Source: Anderseniella sp963787895
Lineage (GTDB): Bacteria; Pseudomonadota; Alphaproteobacteria; Rhizobiales; Aestuariivirgaceae
Assembly (NCBI GenBank): GCA_963787895.1
Contig: CAWBEX010000007.1
Location: forward strand, 868,001 to 932,000
Length of the DNA stretch: 64,000 nt
Direction of reading: 5' to 3'
Shown: positions 21,992 through 29,998 of the stretch, piece by piece
Layout: each line of letters starts with the position of its first letter
Position numbering within the stretch: position 1 is the stretch's first letter
Translations under genes and position numbers: made by a program
The notes under the pieces: generated by a model
What the model was told of the DNA's origin: nothing
Databases searched by the model: none
Seen by the model: only the letters and a program-made list of their open reading frames with translations

Positions 21992-22780
21992 TCAGGCGCG
22001 CGCCCGTAACCGCATCTTGATCGGGCCTTGTGCCCGGCCATTGATCAGTTGATGCACGTATTCGTTACCACGGAGGTCGATGTCCCGCACCGCACCTTTC
22101 CACACCACGCGGCCTTCGTGCAGCATGACCATGTGGTCATACTCGCTGCGCGCGGCATCCATGTCGCTGGTAATGGCAAACACGGTTGCCTTGCTTTCCG
22201 CGATGGATGCATCGAGCAACCGGTAAATGGCTTTCGTGGTGATCGGGTCAAGTCCTGCTGTTGGCTCATCCAGCAGCATCAGCGTCGGTTGTGAAGCCAG
22301 CACCCTGGCAATGCCAACTCGCTTTTGCATACCGCCTGAGAGCTCGGACGGCAGCAGGTCGGCGGTGGAGGCGGGCAGGTTGACGCGTGCCAGCTTCTCG
22401 ATGGCCAGTTCGCGCGCATCAGTTCGTGCCATGCCGTCATTGTTGAGCGGACCGAAGCAGATATTCTCCCACACCGTCAGGCTGTCGAACAGGCCGCCTT
22501 GCTGAAACAGGACGCCAGTGTGTGCCAGCCTCTGGTTATGTTCACTCGCGGAGATGCCGGTCAGCGGCTGTCCATCAAGCGTGATTCGCCCTGAAGTCGG
22601 CCGGTGAATGCCTGCAACGCATTTCATCAGCACGGTTTTGCCTGATGCCGCTGGGCCGATCATCACAGTCTTCTTGCCCGCAGGCACATCGAACGACACG
22701 TCGCGCAACACATGCTCGCGGCCGAACATCATGCCCAGTCCCTGGATTGATAGCTTTATGCTGTCTTGTGCTGTTGCCAT
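21992..22780 (-). CDS. mlaF: ABC transporter ATPase of the Mla phospholipid system
   Basis: This ATPase drives phospholipid traffic between outer and inner membrane with MlaE and MlaD. Walker A is GPAASGKTV, the signature LSGGMQKRVGIARVLA, Walker B LMLLDEPTAGLDP. The Q-loop is VLFQQGGLFDSLTVWENI. The sequence SLTVWENICFGP and the GGMQKR signature are characteristic of MlaF rather than amino-acid importers. A catalytic-switch His is absent: the usual H-loop reads ITSDMDAA, which is normal for some Mla ATPases. No mlaE permease lies beside it, while the MlaD-like gene is 600 bases away on the other strand. It is divergent from the NDUFA12 gene. Confidence 0.85.
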   Translation of the reverse strand: MATAQDSIKLSIQGLGMMFGREHVLRDVSFDVPAGKKTVMIGPAASGKTVLMKCVAGIHRPTSGRITLDGQPLTGISASEHNQRLAHTGVLFQQGGLFDSLTVWENICFGPLNNDGMARTDARELAIEKLARVNLPASTADLLPSELSGGMQKRVGIARVLASQPTLMLLDEPTAGLDPITTKAIYRLLDASIAESKATVFAITSDMDAARSEYDHMVMLHEGRVVWKGAVRDIDLRGNEYVHQLINGRAQGPIKMRLRARA

Positions 22781-22943
22781 GGGTTGCCAAATGCATTTGA
22801 TCGCGGTGGTTGGCCCTGTTGTAACGCGTCGCTAGTTGTTTGTGAACGCCTGATACCCACTGGACTTGAACGGTGCGAATGGGCCATAAGACTGGCATCA
22901 GACAATAAACGGTCGGCACGCCCCGGCAGTATGGATACAAGCC

Positions 22944-23345
22944 ATGAAACAGTTTCTTCTGCAGTTGTTCACCTGGTGGAACGGACAGACCATGGGAACC
23001 CGCTGGTTCACTGCACGACACGGCGAGAAAGTGGGCACCGACGAGACGGGCAATATTTACTATCGCGCGCCATCCAGCCTTCCGGCCTCGATTGCCGAGC
23101 GGCGCTGGGTTGTCTATGCCGACTACGCCGAAGCATCGATGATCCCCCCCGGCTGGCACGGCTGGATGCACCACCGTACCGATACGCCGCCCAGCGAGGT
23201 TGAATACGCTGCGCGCGCATGGGAAAAGCCGCATCAACCAAACCTGACAGGGTCTTCCGGGGCCTATCGTCCAGCCGGCAGCATTCTCGGAGCCACACCG
23301 AAGCATTCGGCAAAACCGGACTATGATGCCTGGCAGCCGGAATAG
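22944..23345 (+). CDS. NADH:ubiquinone oxidoreductase accessory subunit, NDUFA12 family (133 aa)
   Basis: This is the bacterial counterpart of mitochondrial complex I subunit NDUFA12 (B17.2), an accessory subunit of alphaproteobacterial complex I. Landmarks are TWWNGQTMGTRWFTARHGEKV, GNIYYR, RRWVVYADYAEASMIPPGWHGWMHH and the PPSE motif. Its place directly before mlaD, 39 bases upstream, is typical of Hyphomicrobiales. The rest of the nuo genes are not in the window. Confidence 0.92.
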   Translation: MKQFLLQLFTWWNGQTMGTRWFTARHGEKVGTDETGNIYYRAPSSLPASIAERRWVVYADYAEASMIPPGWHGWMHHRTDTPPSEVEYAARAWEKPHQPNLTGSSGAYRPAGSILGATPKHSAKPDYDAWQPE

Positions 23346-23384
23346 GATCAACGAGCGGCGCACAAGCGCAGGAGGCGGCAATCC

Positions 23385-23996
23385 ATGAATAATTCGCTGT
23401 TTGAAACAGCCGTCGGTGCTGTGGTGGTGGCAATTGCCATAGGCTTTGGCGCGTTCATGTACGTGGTCGGCGGCTTGGGCGGTCCGGCGCAGGGGTATAC
23501 CCTCAAGGCGTCCTTCGGCTCCGTTGACGGCATCAGCGTTGGAACCGATGTGCGCATGGCCGGCATCAAGATTGGCTCGGTCACGGCGCAGCGCCTTGAT
23601 CTTGATTCCTACCGGGCTGAATTGCAGCTCGCTGTAGACACCTCCGTGAAGTTGCCTGAAGACTCCACTGCCAAGATCGCTTCGGAAGGCTTGCTGGGCG
23701 GCAAGTTCGTGTCTCTTGATCCCGGCGGAAGTGACACCATGATCGAGGCAGGAGGTGAAATCGAATTCACCCAGGACGCAATAGATATTTTTGGATTGGT
23801 CTCCCAGTATGTCCTCGGTACCGGCAAGAAGACTGAAGACACCGGCACTTCTTCGTCAAGCGAAGCGCAAGACTCAACCGGGCAAGACCCTGCCGCAACC
23901 GAAGGCACGCAACCTGCCACTGAAGGTGAAGCACCAGCTCCAGATTCGCAGCCTGCCGATGGGCAGGACACAGGGACCAGTCAGTCAACACAATGA
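23385..23996 (+). CDS. mlaD: MlaD-like MCE-domain phospholipid-binding protein (203 aa)
   Basis: GGAGG upstream gives a firm start. Residues 8-28 are a single membrane anchor (ETAVGAVVVAIAIGFGAFMY). Residues about 37-118 are the MCE domain: LKASFGSVDGISVGTDVRMA, GIKIGSVTAQRLD, DSTAKIASEGLLGGKFVSLD. Such proteins form periplasmic hexamers through which phospholipids pass. The C-terminal 60 residues are a disordered Ser/Thr/Glu/Pro-rich tail, common in rhizobial homologs. The gene overlaps the next by four bases (ATGA). Confidence 0.92.
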   Translation: MNNSLFETAVGAVVVAIAIGFGAFMYVVGGLGGPAQGYTLKASFGSVDGISVGTDVRMAGIKIGSVTAQRLDLDSYRAELQLAVDTSVKLPEDSTAKIASEGLLGGKFVSLDPGGSDTMIEAGGEIEFTQDAIDIFGLVSQYVLGTGKKTEDTGTSSSSEAQDSTGQDPAATEGTQPATEGEAPAPDSQPADGQDTGTSQSTQ

Positions 23997-24757
23997 CGTC
24001 AGTTGCACCGTCATCAAGGCAGACGTGGACTGCTGACAGCTACAGTACCCACGGCCGCTTCGTTGCCGATCTGGCCGGTGCGGTGCTGGAATGGCTCGCG
24101 CCGCGTGCGGGTGAACGGGTGCTGGATCTGGGCTGCGGCGACGGTGTGCTTACCCGGAAGCTGGTTGATGCCGGTTGCTCCGTGGTTGGGGTGGACATGA
24201 GCGAAGACCTGCTTGCAGCAGCAAGCAAGCTGGGCCTTGATGTTCAGCTTGCCGACGGCCATGCACTGAACTTCAATGAAGAGTTTGACGCGGTGTTTTC
24301 CAATGCTGCGTTGCACTGGATGAGCGAGCCTGAGAAGGTCATTTCCGGCATAAGGCGTGCCCTCAAGCCAGGCGGCCGCTTTGTTGCCGAGTTTGGTGGC
24401 CACGGTAATGTGGCTGCGATAGTCACGGCCATGCGTGCGGTAGGCATTCGCCGCGGTGGTGATGCAGGCCTGGCCGGACCATGGTTCTTCCCTTCGCCGG
24501 AGGTGTATTCAGACATGTTGACGGAACACGGATTTGACGTGCGGCGTTGTGGTCTGTTTCCGCGCCCGACGCCGCTGAAAACCGGCATGAAAGAATGGCT
24601 GAAGCTGTTTCGCAAACCGTTCTTTGAACAGTTCGGCAACGATATGGACCAGGTGCTGGATGAAGTTGTACTGCTGTTGCAGCCATGCCTGTGTGATGCC
24701 CGGGGCAACTGGAGTGCTGATTATGTGCGGATCCGCGTTGAGGCGGTGAAACCATGA
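23993..24757 (+). CDS. Class I SAM-dependent methyltransferase (254 aa)
   Basis: Motif I is VLDLGCGDGVL near residue 43, followed by VVGVDMSEDLL (motif II), VQLADGHALNF and FDAVFSNAALHWMSEPE (motif IV region, very like trans-aconitate methyltransferase and ubiE-like enzymes). The later VYSDMLTEHGFDVRRCGLFP fits the same Tam/BioC-like group. The substrate is unknown. It overlaps mlaD by four bases and the DUF2155 gene by four bases, so it is translated with both. Its location inside the mlaD-DUF2155 block may point to envelope lipid or quinone chemistry, which is inference. Confidence 0.88.
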   Translation: MTSVAPSSRQTWTADSYSTHGRFVADLAGAVLEWLAPRAGERVLDLGCGDGVLTRKLVDAGCSVVGVDMSEDLLAAASKLGLDVQLADGHALNFNEEFDAVFSNAALHWMSEPEKVISGIRRALKPGGRFVAEFGGHGNVAAIVTAMRAVGIRRGGDAGLAGPWFFPSPEVYSDMLTEHGFDVRRCGLFPRPTPLKTGMKEWLKLFRKPFFEQFGNDMDQVLDEVVLLLQPCLCDARGNWSADYVRIRVEAVKP

Positions 24758-25248
24758 GCAGGCTTCCAGATTCGTGGTCGCCAGCGCGCACGGCCATCTG
24801 TGCAGCAGCCGCACTGCTTGCGACGCTGACAGGTGCCGGCATGGCCCAAGCCCAGGCTCTGAAGAACCCGCTCGCCATTTTTGCCGGTCTCGATAAGATC
24901 ACCGGCCGCATCACCACATTCGAGATTCCGGTAAACGAAGTGCGCCGCTTCGGCGCGTTGAATGTCTATCCGCGTGTCTGCAACACCAGGCCGCCGACCG
25001 AAGAACCCAAGACGACGTCGTTCGTGCAGGTTGATGAAAACGTTCTAAGTGGCGGAACACGAAGGATTTTTTCAGGATGGATGCTGGCCGAAAGTCCTGG
25101 ACTGAACGCTGTTGAACATCCCGTCTATGACGTTTGGCTCATCGGTTGCCGCGATCCGAACCGCAAAGACATCGAGGATGAGCAGGTGCCGCAACAGCTT
25201 CCGGAATCGGTTGCCAAGCCTGAAGACACCCAACCGCCCGAGGACTAA
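24754..25248 (+). CDS. DUF2155 periplasmic protein (164 aa)
   Basis: A signal peptide runs to about residue 33 (MAQAQA). The core is the DUF2155 domain: KNPLAIFAGLDKITGRITTF, then EIPVNEVRRFGALNVYPRVC, TTSFVQVDE and RRIFSGWMLAESPGLNAVEH, ending YDVWLIGC. Two cysteines (RVCNT, IGCRD) could be bonded. The function is not known, but it accompanies mlaD or aat in Hyphomicrobiales. A Pro/Glu-rich tail ends the protein. It overlaps the methyltransferase by four bases. Confidence 0.9.
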   Translation: MSRLPDSWSPARTAICAAAALLATLTGAGMAQAQALKNPLAIFAGLDKITGRITTFEIPVNEVRRFGALNVYPRVCNTRPPTEEPKTTSFVQVDENVLSGGTRRIFSGWMLAESPGLNAVEHPVYDVWLIGCRDPNRKDIEDEQVPQQLPESVAKPEDTQPPED

Positions 25249-25345
25249 CAGCATCTTCACGCGATGCAAAGTAGCGTGACCTTTGTTTTGCCACAGATGC
25301 AAGTCACTTCATGTCTGAGAGCGGCTTTCTGGCAACGGTTGGGAT

Positions 25346-25756
25346 ATGAAACTTACAAGATCTGCGGGATTTGCAGTGTGGTTGTTGGCAGGTGCGGTAT
25401 TGCTGCCAACTGCGGGGCAGTTGCTGCCGTCACAGGTCCTTGCTGCTGATTCTTGCGACAGTCTGCAAAAGCAGTTCAAGACGAAGCTGCGCCCCGCCAT
25501 TTTGCGCCTGGCAAAGCGCGAGTTCCACCTGTCAAACTGGTATCACGCTACATTGAAGCGGCAGCAGAAGGGCAAGCATCCGACGCTGGATGACATTGCC
25601 AGTGTTCACCAGGCGATGACGGGCAAGTGTGACGGGCGAAGCGACAAAACCAGCTGTGTCAAGTTTGCCAATGAAATGACGGCTGCATCACGCGGCATAT
25701 TCAACGTCAACAAGCGATGGTCTGCTGCTGGTTGTCCTGGTCAGCTTGACAAGTGA
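25346..25756 (+). CDS. Secreted hypothetical protein (136 aa)
   Basis: The N-terminus is a signal peptide ending near LPSQVLAAD. The mature part is basic and helical, with four cysteines (DSCDS, GKCDG, TSCVK, AGCPG) probably forming two disulfides, and charged stretches KLRPAILRLAKREF and WYHATLKRQQKGKH. There is no family I recognise. The ribosome site is weak (GGTTGGGAT). It lies 97 bases after the DUF2155 gene, same strand, converging with the DUF2141 gene. Confidence 0.6.
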   Translation: MKLTRSAGFAVWLLAGAVLLPTAGQLLPSQVLAADSCDSLQKQFKTKLRPAILRLAKREFHLSNWYHATLKRQQKGKHPTLDDIASVHQAMTGKCDGRSDKTSCVKFANEMTAASRGIFNVNKRWSAAGCPGQLDK

Positions 25757-25784
25757 TGGTTGTTTAAACCGATAATCCGTGCCG

Positions 25785-26252
25785 TCACTCAGGCGGATAC
25801 AACATCGGAATCTGCACCTCTGTCACTGCGCCAACAGTCTTGAATGTGGCGGAGTGGTGCATCGGTACGAAGCTCGGTGGTTCGGTATAGTTGGAGATAC
25901 CGGCGCCTTCTATTGGGTACTTTAGAAACTTGTGCCGCTCAAGTACGCCGTCATTGTTCTGGTCGTGACCAACCGATATGGCGTAGGTGCCTTCCTCGAC
26001 TCCGGAAAACGTGAAAGTCACAGTGCCCTCCAATGCTGGCACCTTCATCTGTTTCACATTGTCCCGGCCTTCCTCGCAGTTCGGAAAACCCCAGCCTGAC
26101 AACCAGAGACAGGCCAGTATGCTGCCATGCGCGTTGCGGACGCCGGTTACTGCGACAAATATGTCAGCCGCCCGCACCGGGGTGGTGCCTGCCAGCATTG
26201 CTAAGCCAAGTGCCACAAGCAAAAGCTGCTTCAGTTTATTGTTCTTTTTCAT
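25785..26252 (-). CDS. Secreted DUF2141 protein (155 aa)
   Basis: The start at 26252 yields a signal peptide (KKNNKLKQLLLVALGLAMLA) ending near PVRAAD. The mature part matches the DUF2141 pattern: VTGVRNAHGSILACLW, VTFTFSGVEEGTYAISVGHD, QNNDGVLERHKFLKYPIEGA, GISNY. Such proteins are small periplasmic beta-sandwiches of unknown function; the D-x-N-x-D-G stretch could bind calcium. It follows aat on the same strand, with the aat stop 53 bases upstream of its start codon, and an in-frame start at 26309 would overlap aat by four bases. Confidence 0.82.
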   Translation of the reverse strand: MKKNNKLKQLLLVALGLAMLAGTTPVRAADIFVAVTGVRNAHGSILACLWLSGWGFPNCEEGRDNVKQMKVPALEGTVTFTFSGVEEGTYAISVGHDQNNDGVLERHKFLKYPIEGAGISNYTEPPSFVPMHHSATFKTVGAVTEVQIPMLYPPE

Positions 26253-26305
26253 GCCTGCTCTTGTTATGCGGTTGGATTTCGCCATGAGTGCCATGGACCA
26301 TTGCG

Positions 26306-26986
26306 TCAATCTAGGCCCGACTTGATACCGCTTGCAAGTGACAACACAATGTCCGATGGCGCGTTGGCTGGCAGGGCGGTGAAATCGGCCTGTGCCAGCA
26401 GTGCTGTTTCCAGCATGCCCTTGTAGTCATCCTTTTTGACCTCCTGGCAGCCAAAGGTTTTCAGGTGCTCGGTCACAAACTGCGTATCCAGCAGCTTGAA
26501 GCCCCCGACGTTGAGTCGCGCAACCAGGTAGACAAGCGCAACCTTCGAAGCATCCCGTTGCAGCGAAAACATGCTTTCGCCGAAGAACGCTGCGCCAATT
26601 CGCACGCCATACAACCCCCCCATGAGGTGGCCGGCGTCATCTCTTGCTTCGATGGAATGACAAAAACCCATCATGTGCAATTGGTTGTACAACGCAGCTA
26701 TGCGCGCATTGATCCAGGTTGATGGACGCTCAACCATCGCCTGTTGCCCAGGGCCACCCGCGCACCCGCGCATCACGCCATCAAAATCCTTGTCGACGGT
26801 GATTTGAAATTCACCTGTACGAATCCGCTTGGCCAGTGATTTCGATACGTGAAACCGGTCTAGCGGAATGACCCCGCGCACCTCTGGTTCCACCCAGTAC
26901 AATGCGTTGTCTTCAGCACTTTCTGCCATTGGGAAAATCCCTGCAGTATAGGCCTTTAGCAACATCTGTGGCGTGATCGTCGACAT
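26306..26986 (-). CDS. aat: Leucyl/phenylalanyl-tRNA--protein transferase
   Basis: This cytosolic enzyme adds Leu or Phe to N-terminal Lys/Arg of proteins, marking them for ClpAP through the N-end rule. Signature stretches are LLKAYTAGIFPMAE near the N-terminus, WVEPEVRGVIPLDRFHVSKS, GFCHSIEARDD, LMGGLYGVRIGAAFFGESMF and KLLDTQFVTEHLKTFG. Length (226 aa) is normal. In many Hyphomicrobiales it lies near accBC and DUF2155, as here. Strong call. Confidence 0.95.
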   Translation of the reverse strand: MSTITPQMLLKAYTAGIFPMAESAEDNALYWVEPEVRGVIPLDRFHVSKSLAKRIRTGEFQITVDKDFDGVMRGCAGGPGQQAMVERPSTWINARIAALYNQLHMMGFCHSIEARDDAGHLMGGLYGVRIGAAFFGESMFSLQRDASKVALVYLVARLNVGGFKLLDTQFVTEHLKTFGCQEVKKDDYKGMLETALLAQADFTALPANAPSDIVLSLASGIKSGLD

Positions 26987-27182
26987 GCCTGAAAGTGATA
27001 CCGGATACAGGCCGGACTGGGCAAGGGTCCAGACTAGCGCATTGTTGATCCAGCTTTACTGGCAAGTTTGCTTGCACAGGGCCATGATGGCTGATCATGC
27101 TGGGAGGCTCCGGCACGCACAGGGCGCTGCGAATATGATAATCGACAACCCATCATATGCTCGGGCAATGGACAGGCGCATC

Positions 27183-27752
27183 ATGCGTCTTGCCTGGCAC
27201 ATGATCGCGTCGTTCCTGCTGGCGTCCGGGTGCCTGCCTTCGGTTGCTTCTGCATCTTTCACGGCAAGTTCCCAGCCGTGTGAAGTCTTCACCGCCGGCA
27301 ACGGACCCGCCCGTGTTCTGGCCAGATGCCAGGTCGGCTATGGCGGCATACAGGGCAGCATTGAATTGTACGGCCTGCCGCCCAACCTTGTTTCAGCTGC
27401 AGTATTTCGTGACGCAAGCGGCACGAGGCACCAGGAAATTCCGCTTGCTGCCCGCCCGTTCATCGACCCGGAAAACGTCTCGATCAGCGTGCGTGACATG
27501 AACTTTGACGGCTGGCCGGACTTCGGCCTGCGCGACTTTGCCCGCAATGGTCCCAACGAGCCATGGTCATTCTGGTTGTGGTACCAGGCTTCGCGGCAAT
27601 TCATCAAGCACGAAGCGCTGAGCGCCTTGCCCAACCCCGAAGCAAGTTCAACCGCGCACGAGGTCCGGTCCTATGAGGTTGATCTTGCCGGGCAGGTAAC
27701 GGTCCGCAGCTATATCTGGCAGCACGGTGAACTGGTTCCGGCCTCACCATAG
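27183..27752 (+). CDS. Secreted XAC2610-like protein (189 aa)
   Basis: The start at 27183 is preferred for the purine-rich GGACAGG upstream and a compact signal peptide (RLAWHMIASFLLASGCLPSV ... ASASF); a start at 27168 adds five residues and is also possible. The mature part ends in the XAC2610-family pattern: SVRDMNFDGWPDFGLRDFAR, NGPNEPWSFWLWY, FIKHEALSALPNPEAS. The D-x-N-x-D-G-x-x-D loop resembles calcium-binding FG-GAP loops. The function is unknown. It converges with the pentapeptide-repeat gene. Confidence 0.65.
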   Translation: MRLAWHMIASFLLASGCLPSVASASFTASSQPCEVFTAGNGPARVLARCQVGYGGIQGSIELYGLPPNLVSAAVFRDASGTRHQEIPLAARPFIDPENVSISVRDMNFDGWPDFGLRDFARNGPNEPWSFWLWYQASRQFIKHEALSALPNPEASSTAHEVRSYEVDLAGQVTVRSYIWQHGELVPASP

Positions 27753-27758
27753 GCCGCG

Positions 27759-28508
27759 TCATTGTTCCTGCGCATCATTGCCGCACAGCCATGGCGATGG
27801 GGCGGATATACCGGCTGGCAGGACTGTGTTCTCGTCTCCGCACGCCAGCGCAATCTGCTCTCCCGTCAGCCCGATCACCCCGGACAGGTCCGTGCCTGAA
27901 AGCTGGGTGCGGTACAGATAGGCGTTTTGCCAGTTGGATCCGTTCAGTTTGGCGCCGGTGAACACAGTTCTGGCAAGAATGGCGAAGCTCAGGTTTGCAT
28001 CGCCCAAATCGGCATTCTGCAGGCTGCTCCGCAGGATGTCTGCCTTTTCCAGGTTGCTCCCAGCCAGCACCGCACCGTCGAAGTTAGCCCGCGGCAGGCT
28101 GGCCCTTGCCAGGTTGACCTTGTTGAGTTTGGCATCGGAGAAGTCTGCGCGAAACAGCTCTATCGCTTCCATATTTGCGCCCGTCATATCCGCTTCGGCA
28201 AAAATCGTTCTGTTGCCCGAGGTCTTGAACAGCGAGGTGCCTTTCAGCGATGCCTGCTTGAATGAAGCATAACTGACATCGGCTTCGTCCAGGTTTGCCC
28301 CGTCGAGCATCGCGCCGTTGAGGTCCGTGCTTGTGAGGTTGGCTTCCTTGAGTTGCGCACCATCCAGCGTGGCTGAAGGCAGCATCAGCAGTTTCTTGGA
28401 GCAATTGTTCCAGTCAACGCCGGAAGCAGCGCGGTCCTTGCAGGCGGCATGGGTTTGAGTGGTGAAAACCACCACGATGGCAGCAACTGTGCTCACGAGT
28501 CTGATCAT
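27759..28508 (-). CDS. Secreted pentapeptide-repeat protein (249 aa)
   Basis: The start at 28508 opens a signal peptide (MIRLVSTVAAIVVVFTTQTH, AAC). From about residue 46 to 200 the protein is made of five-residue repeats with Leu or Phe at the centre and Ala/Asp/Asn before it: ATLDGAQLKEANLTSTDLNG, AMLDGANLDEADV, ANFDGAVLAGSNLEKADIL. These form a right-handed four-sided beta-helix. Cytosolic members mimic DNA; exported ones have no clear role. Two cysteine pairs, including ALACGD and WLCGND, cap the ends. It lies just downstream of the cyclase gene on the same strand. Confidence 0.88.
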   Translation of the reverse strand: MIRLVSTVAAIVVVFTTQTHAACKDRAASGVDWNNCSKKLLMLPSATLDGAQLKEANLTSTDLNGAMLDGANLDEADVSYASFKQASLKGTSLFKTSGNRTIFAEADMTGANMEAIELFRADFSDAKLNKVNLARASLPRANFDGAVLAGSNLEKADILRSSLQNADLGDANLSFAILARTVFTGAKLNGSNWQNAYLYRTQLSGTDLSGVIGLTGEQIALACGDENTVLPAGISAPSPWLCGNDAQEQ

Positions 28509-28564
28509 GGTATGGCGATCTCCAGTTTGCGGCTGCCGGATGCTTGTCATGCCGACTGCCAAGG

Positions 28565-29875
28565 CTAGGCTACTATGGCATTAGACTTCCAGTGCTTTGG
28601 GGCGAAAACGCGGACAGGATGGCTAAAACCCTTGAGGTCATGCTGGCCCAGGTCATCAAGTTGAATTTCCAGCAGGTCAGCCACTTCACTCGACAACACA
28701 ATTGGCCGCAGCACCCGCTTGGTCAGCGTTTCGAGCCTCGCCGCCTCGTTGACCGCGCTGCCTATAACGGTGAAATCAAGCCGGTCTTGCCCGCCAACAT
28801 TGCCGAAAAAGACTTCACCAACATGCATGGCAATTCCGCATCGTATCGGTCTCCAGCCGGACAGGTCAGCTACCTGCGGTGGCGGGTTCTGATTGTAATT
28901 GTTCAGATTCTGCAGAGCCTCGTCTGCTGCCTTCATTGCCGCACGCGCAGCCTTGGCGGCGGATTCCTGGCATTCAAATGGAAAAACTGCCAAAACGCCA
29001 TCGCCCATGAATTTCAGCACTTCGCCGCCATTCTCGGTTACTGCACTGACAAGCTGTTCCAGAAAGCCGTTGAGGATGAAATTGACTTGTGGTGGGGTGA
29101 GTGTTTCGGAGAGTTGGGTGTAGTTTCGCATGTCCGCGCACCAGATGACGGCCTGTATCGCGTTGCCCGAGCCACGGGTGATGCTGCCTTCCAGCACCTG
29201 CCTGCCGGCGACCTTGCCCAGGTAGACACTCATCACGTTTTCTGCGATGCGCCGCGCAACGTGGCGGTGCACATGCAAGGCCAGGTACTTCATGACGCGG
29301 CCAAGCTGTATCTGTTGCTCTTGGGTAAATCCATCTGATGCATCCGTTGCAATGGTGACAACGTCATATCGTTGCGCACCGATGCGTTTCGGCATGGGCA
29401 GCACCGCGTAATGTATGATGCCCTGTTTGATCAGGTCCGACAGTATCGGATAGCGCTCCACATCCTGCTTGTTGCGCGTGTCCAGGAATACCTGCTGGCC
29501 TTCTTCAACGGCGGGCTTCAGCGGGCTGCGCAAATATTCATTGCTTTGTCGCGACATTGCTTCAATGACGATCTCGTCACAAAGTCCATCAGAGCGTTGC
29601 CATTGCCAGGTGAACCCGGTCAGTTGGGGATGCAAGGTGCCAACACTGATGCTGGCCCGCACCACTGGCAGGCCGGCAGCTACCATGCGCCATGCCAGCG
29701 ACTCCGCTAGCGCCAGCATGCTGTCCTCGTTGATGGCGTCACCCAGCAGCCAGTTTTCAAGATCCTCGAACGACGACGCATCACCTGCTGCGGCGCTGCC
29801 GCGGTTGGCGCGCGCCAGCAGATGTACAAAATCCGGGTACGACCGCGGTGCCGGGTCTAGATAGTATGGTGGCAT
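28565..29875 (-). CDS. Class III adenylate/guanylate cyclase with N-terminal sensor region (436 aa)
   Basis: AAGGGA seven bases upstream supports the start at 29875. The first 220 residues are a soluble, GAF- or PAS-like region (FTWQWQRSDGLCDEIV, YAVLPMPKRIGAQRYDVVTI). The cyclase domain follows: VIWCADMRNYTQLSE with the first metal Asp, GGEVLKFMGDGVLAVF with the second, RCGIAMHVGEVFFGNVG and VIGSAVNEAARLETL with the Asn and Arg transition-state residues. All catalytic positions are present, so it should make cAMP (or cGMP). No membrane segment is seen. The group resembles rhizobial cyclases of the CyaC/CyaD type with unknown input. Confidence 0.9.
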   Translation of the reverse strand: MPPYYLDPAPRSYPDFVHLLARANRGSAAAGDASSFEDLENWLLGDAINEDSMLALAESLAWRMVAAGLPVVRASISVGTLHPQLTGFTWQWQRSDGLCDEIVIEAMSRQSNEYLRSPLKPAVEEGQQVFLDTRNKQDVERYPILSDLIKQGIIHYAVLPMPKRIGAQRYDVVTIATDASDGFTQEQQIQLGRVMKYLALHVHRHVARRIAENVMSVYLGKVAGRQVLEGSITRGSGNAIQAVIWCADMRNYTQLSETLTPPQVNFILNGFLEQLVSAVTENGGEVLKFMGDGVLAVFPFECQESAAKAARAAMKAADEALQNLNNYNQNPPPQVADLSGWRPIRCGIAMHVGEVFFGNVGGQDRLDFTVIGSAVNEAARLETLTKRVLRPIVLSSEVADLLEIQLDDLGQHDLKGFSHPVRVFAPKHWKSNAIVA

Positions 29876-29998
29876 GACAGATCCCTTCTTTGTGTCCTGC
29901 TGGCCCAGCGGCTGCAAAGCGCGTGGTCCTGGCCTCATATGGGAATAGTCGCGGCTGATTGCATCACCCAGGCAGCACGATAGCGGCCGCACAGTAGG

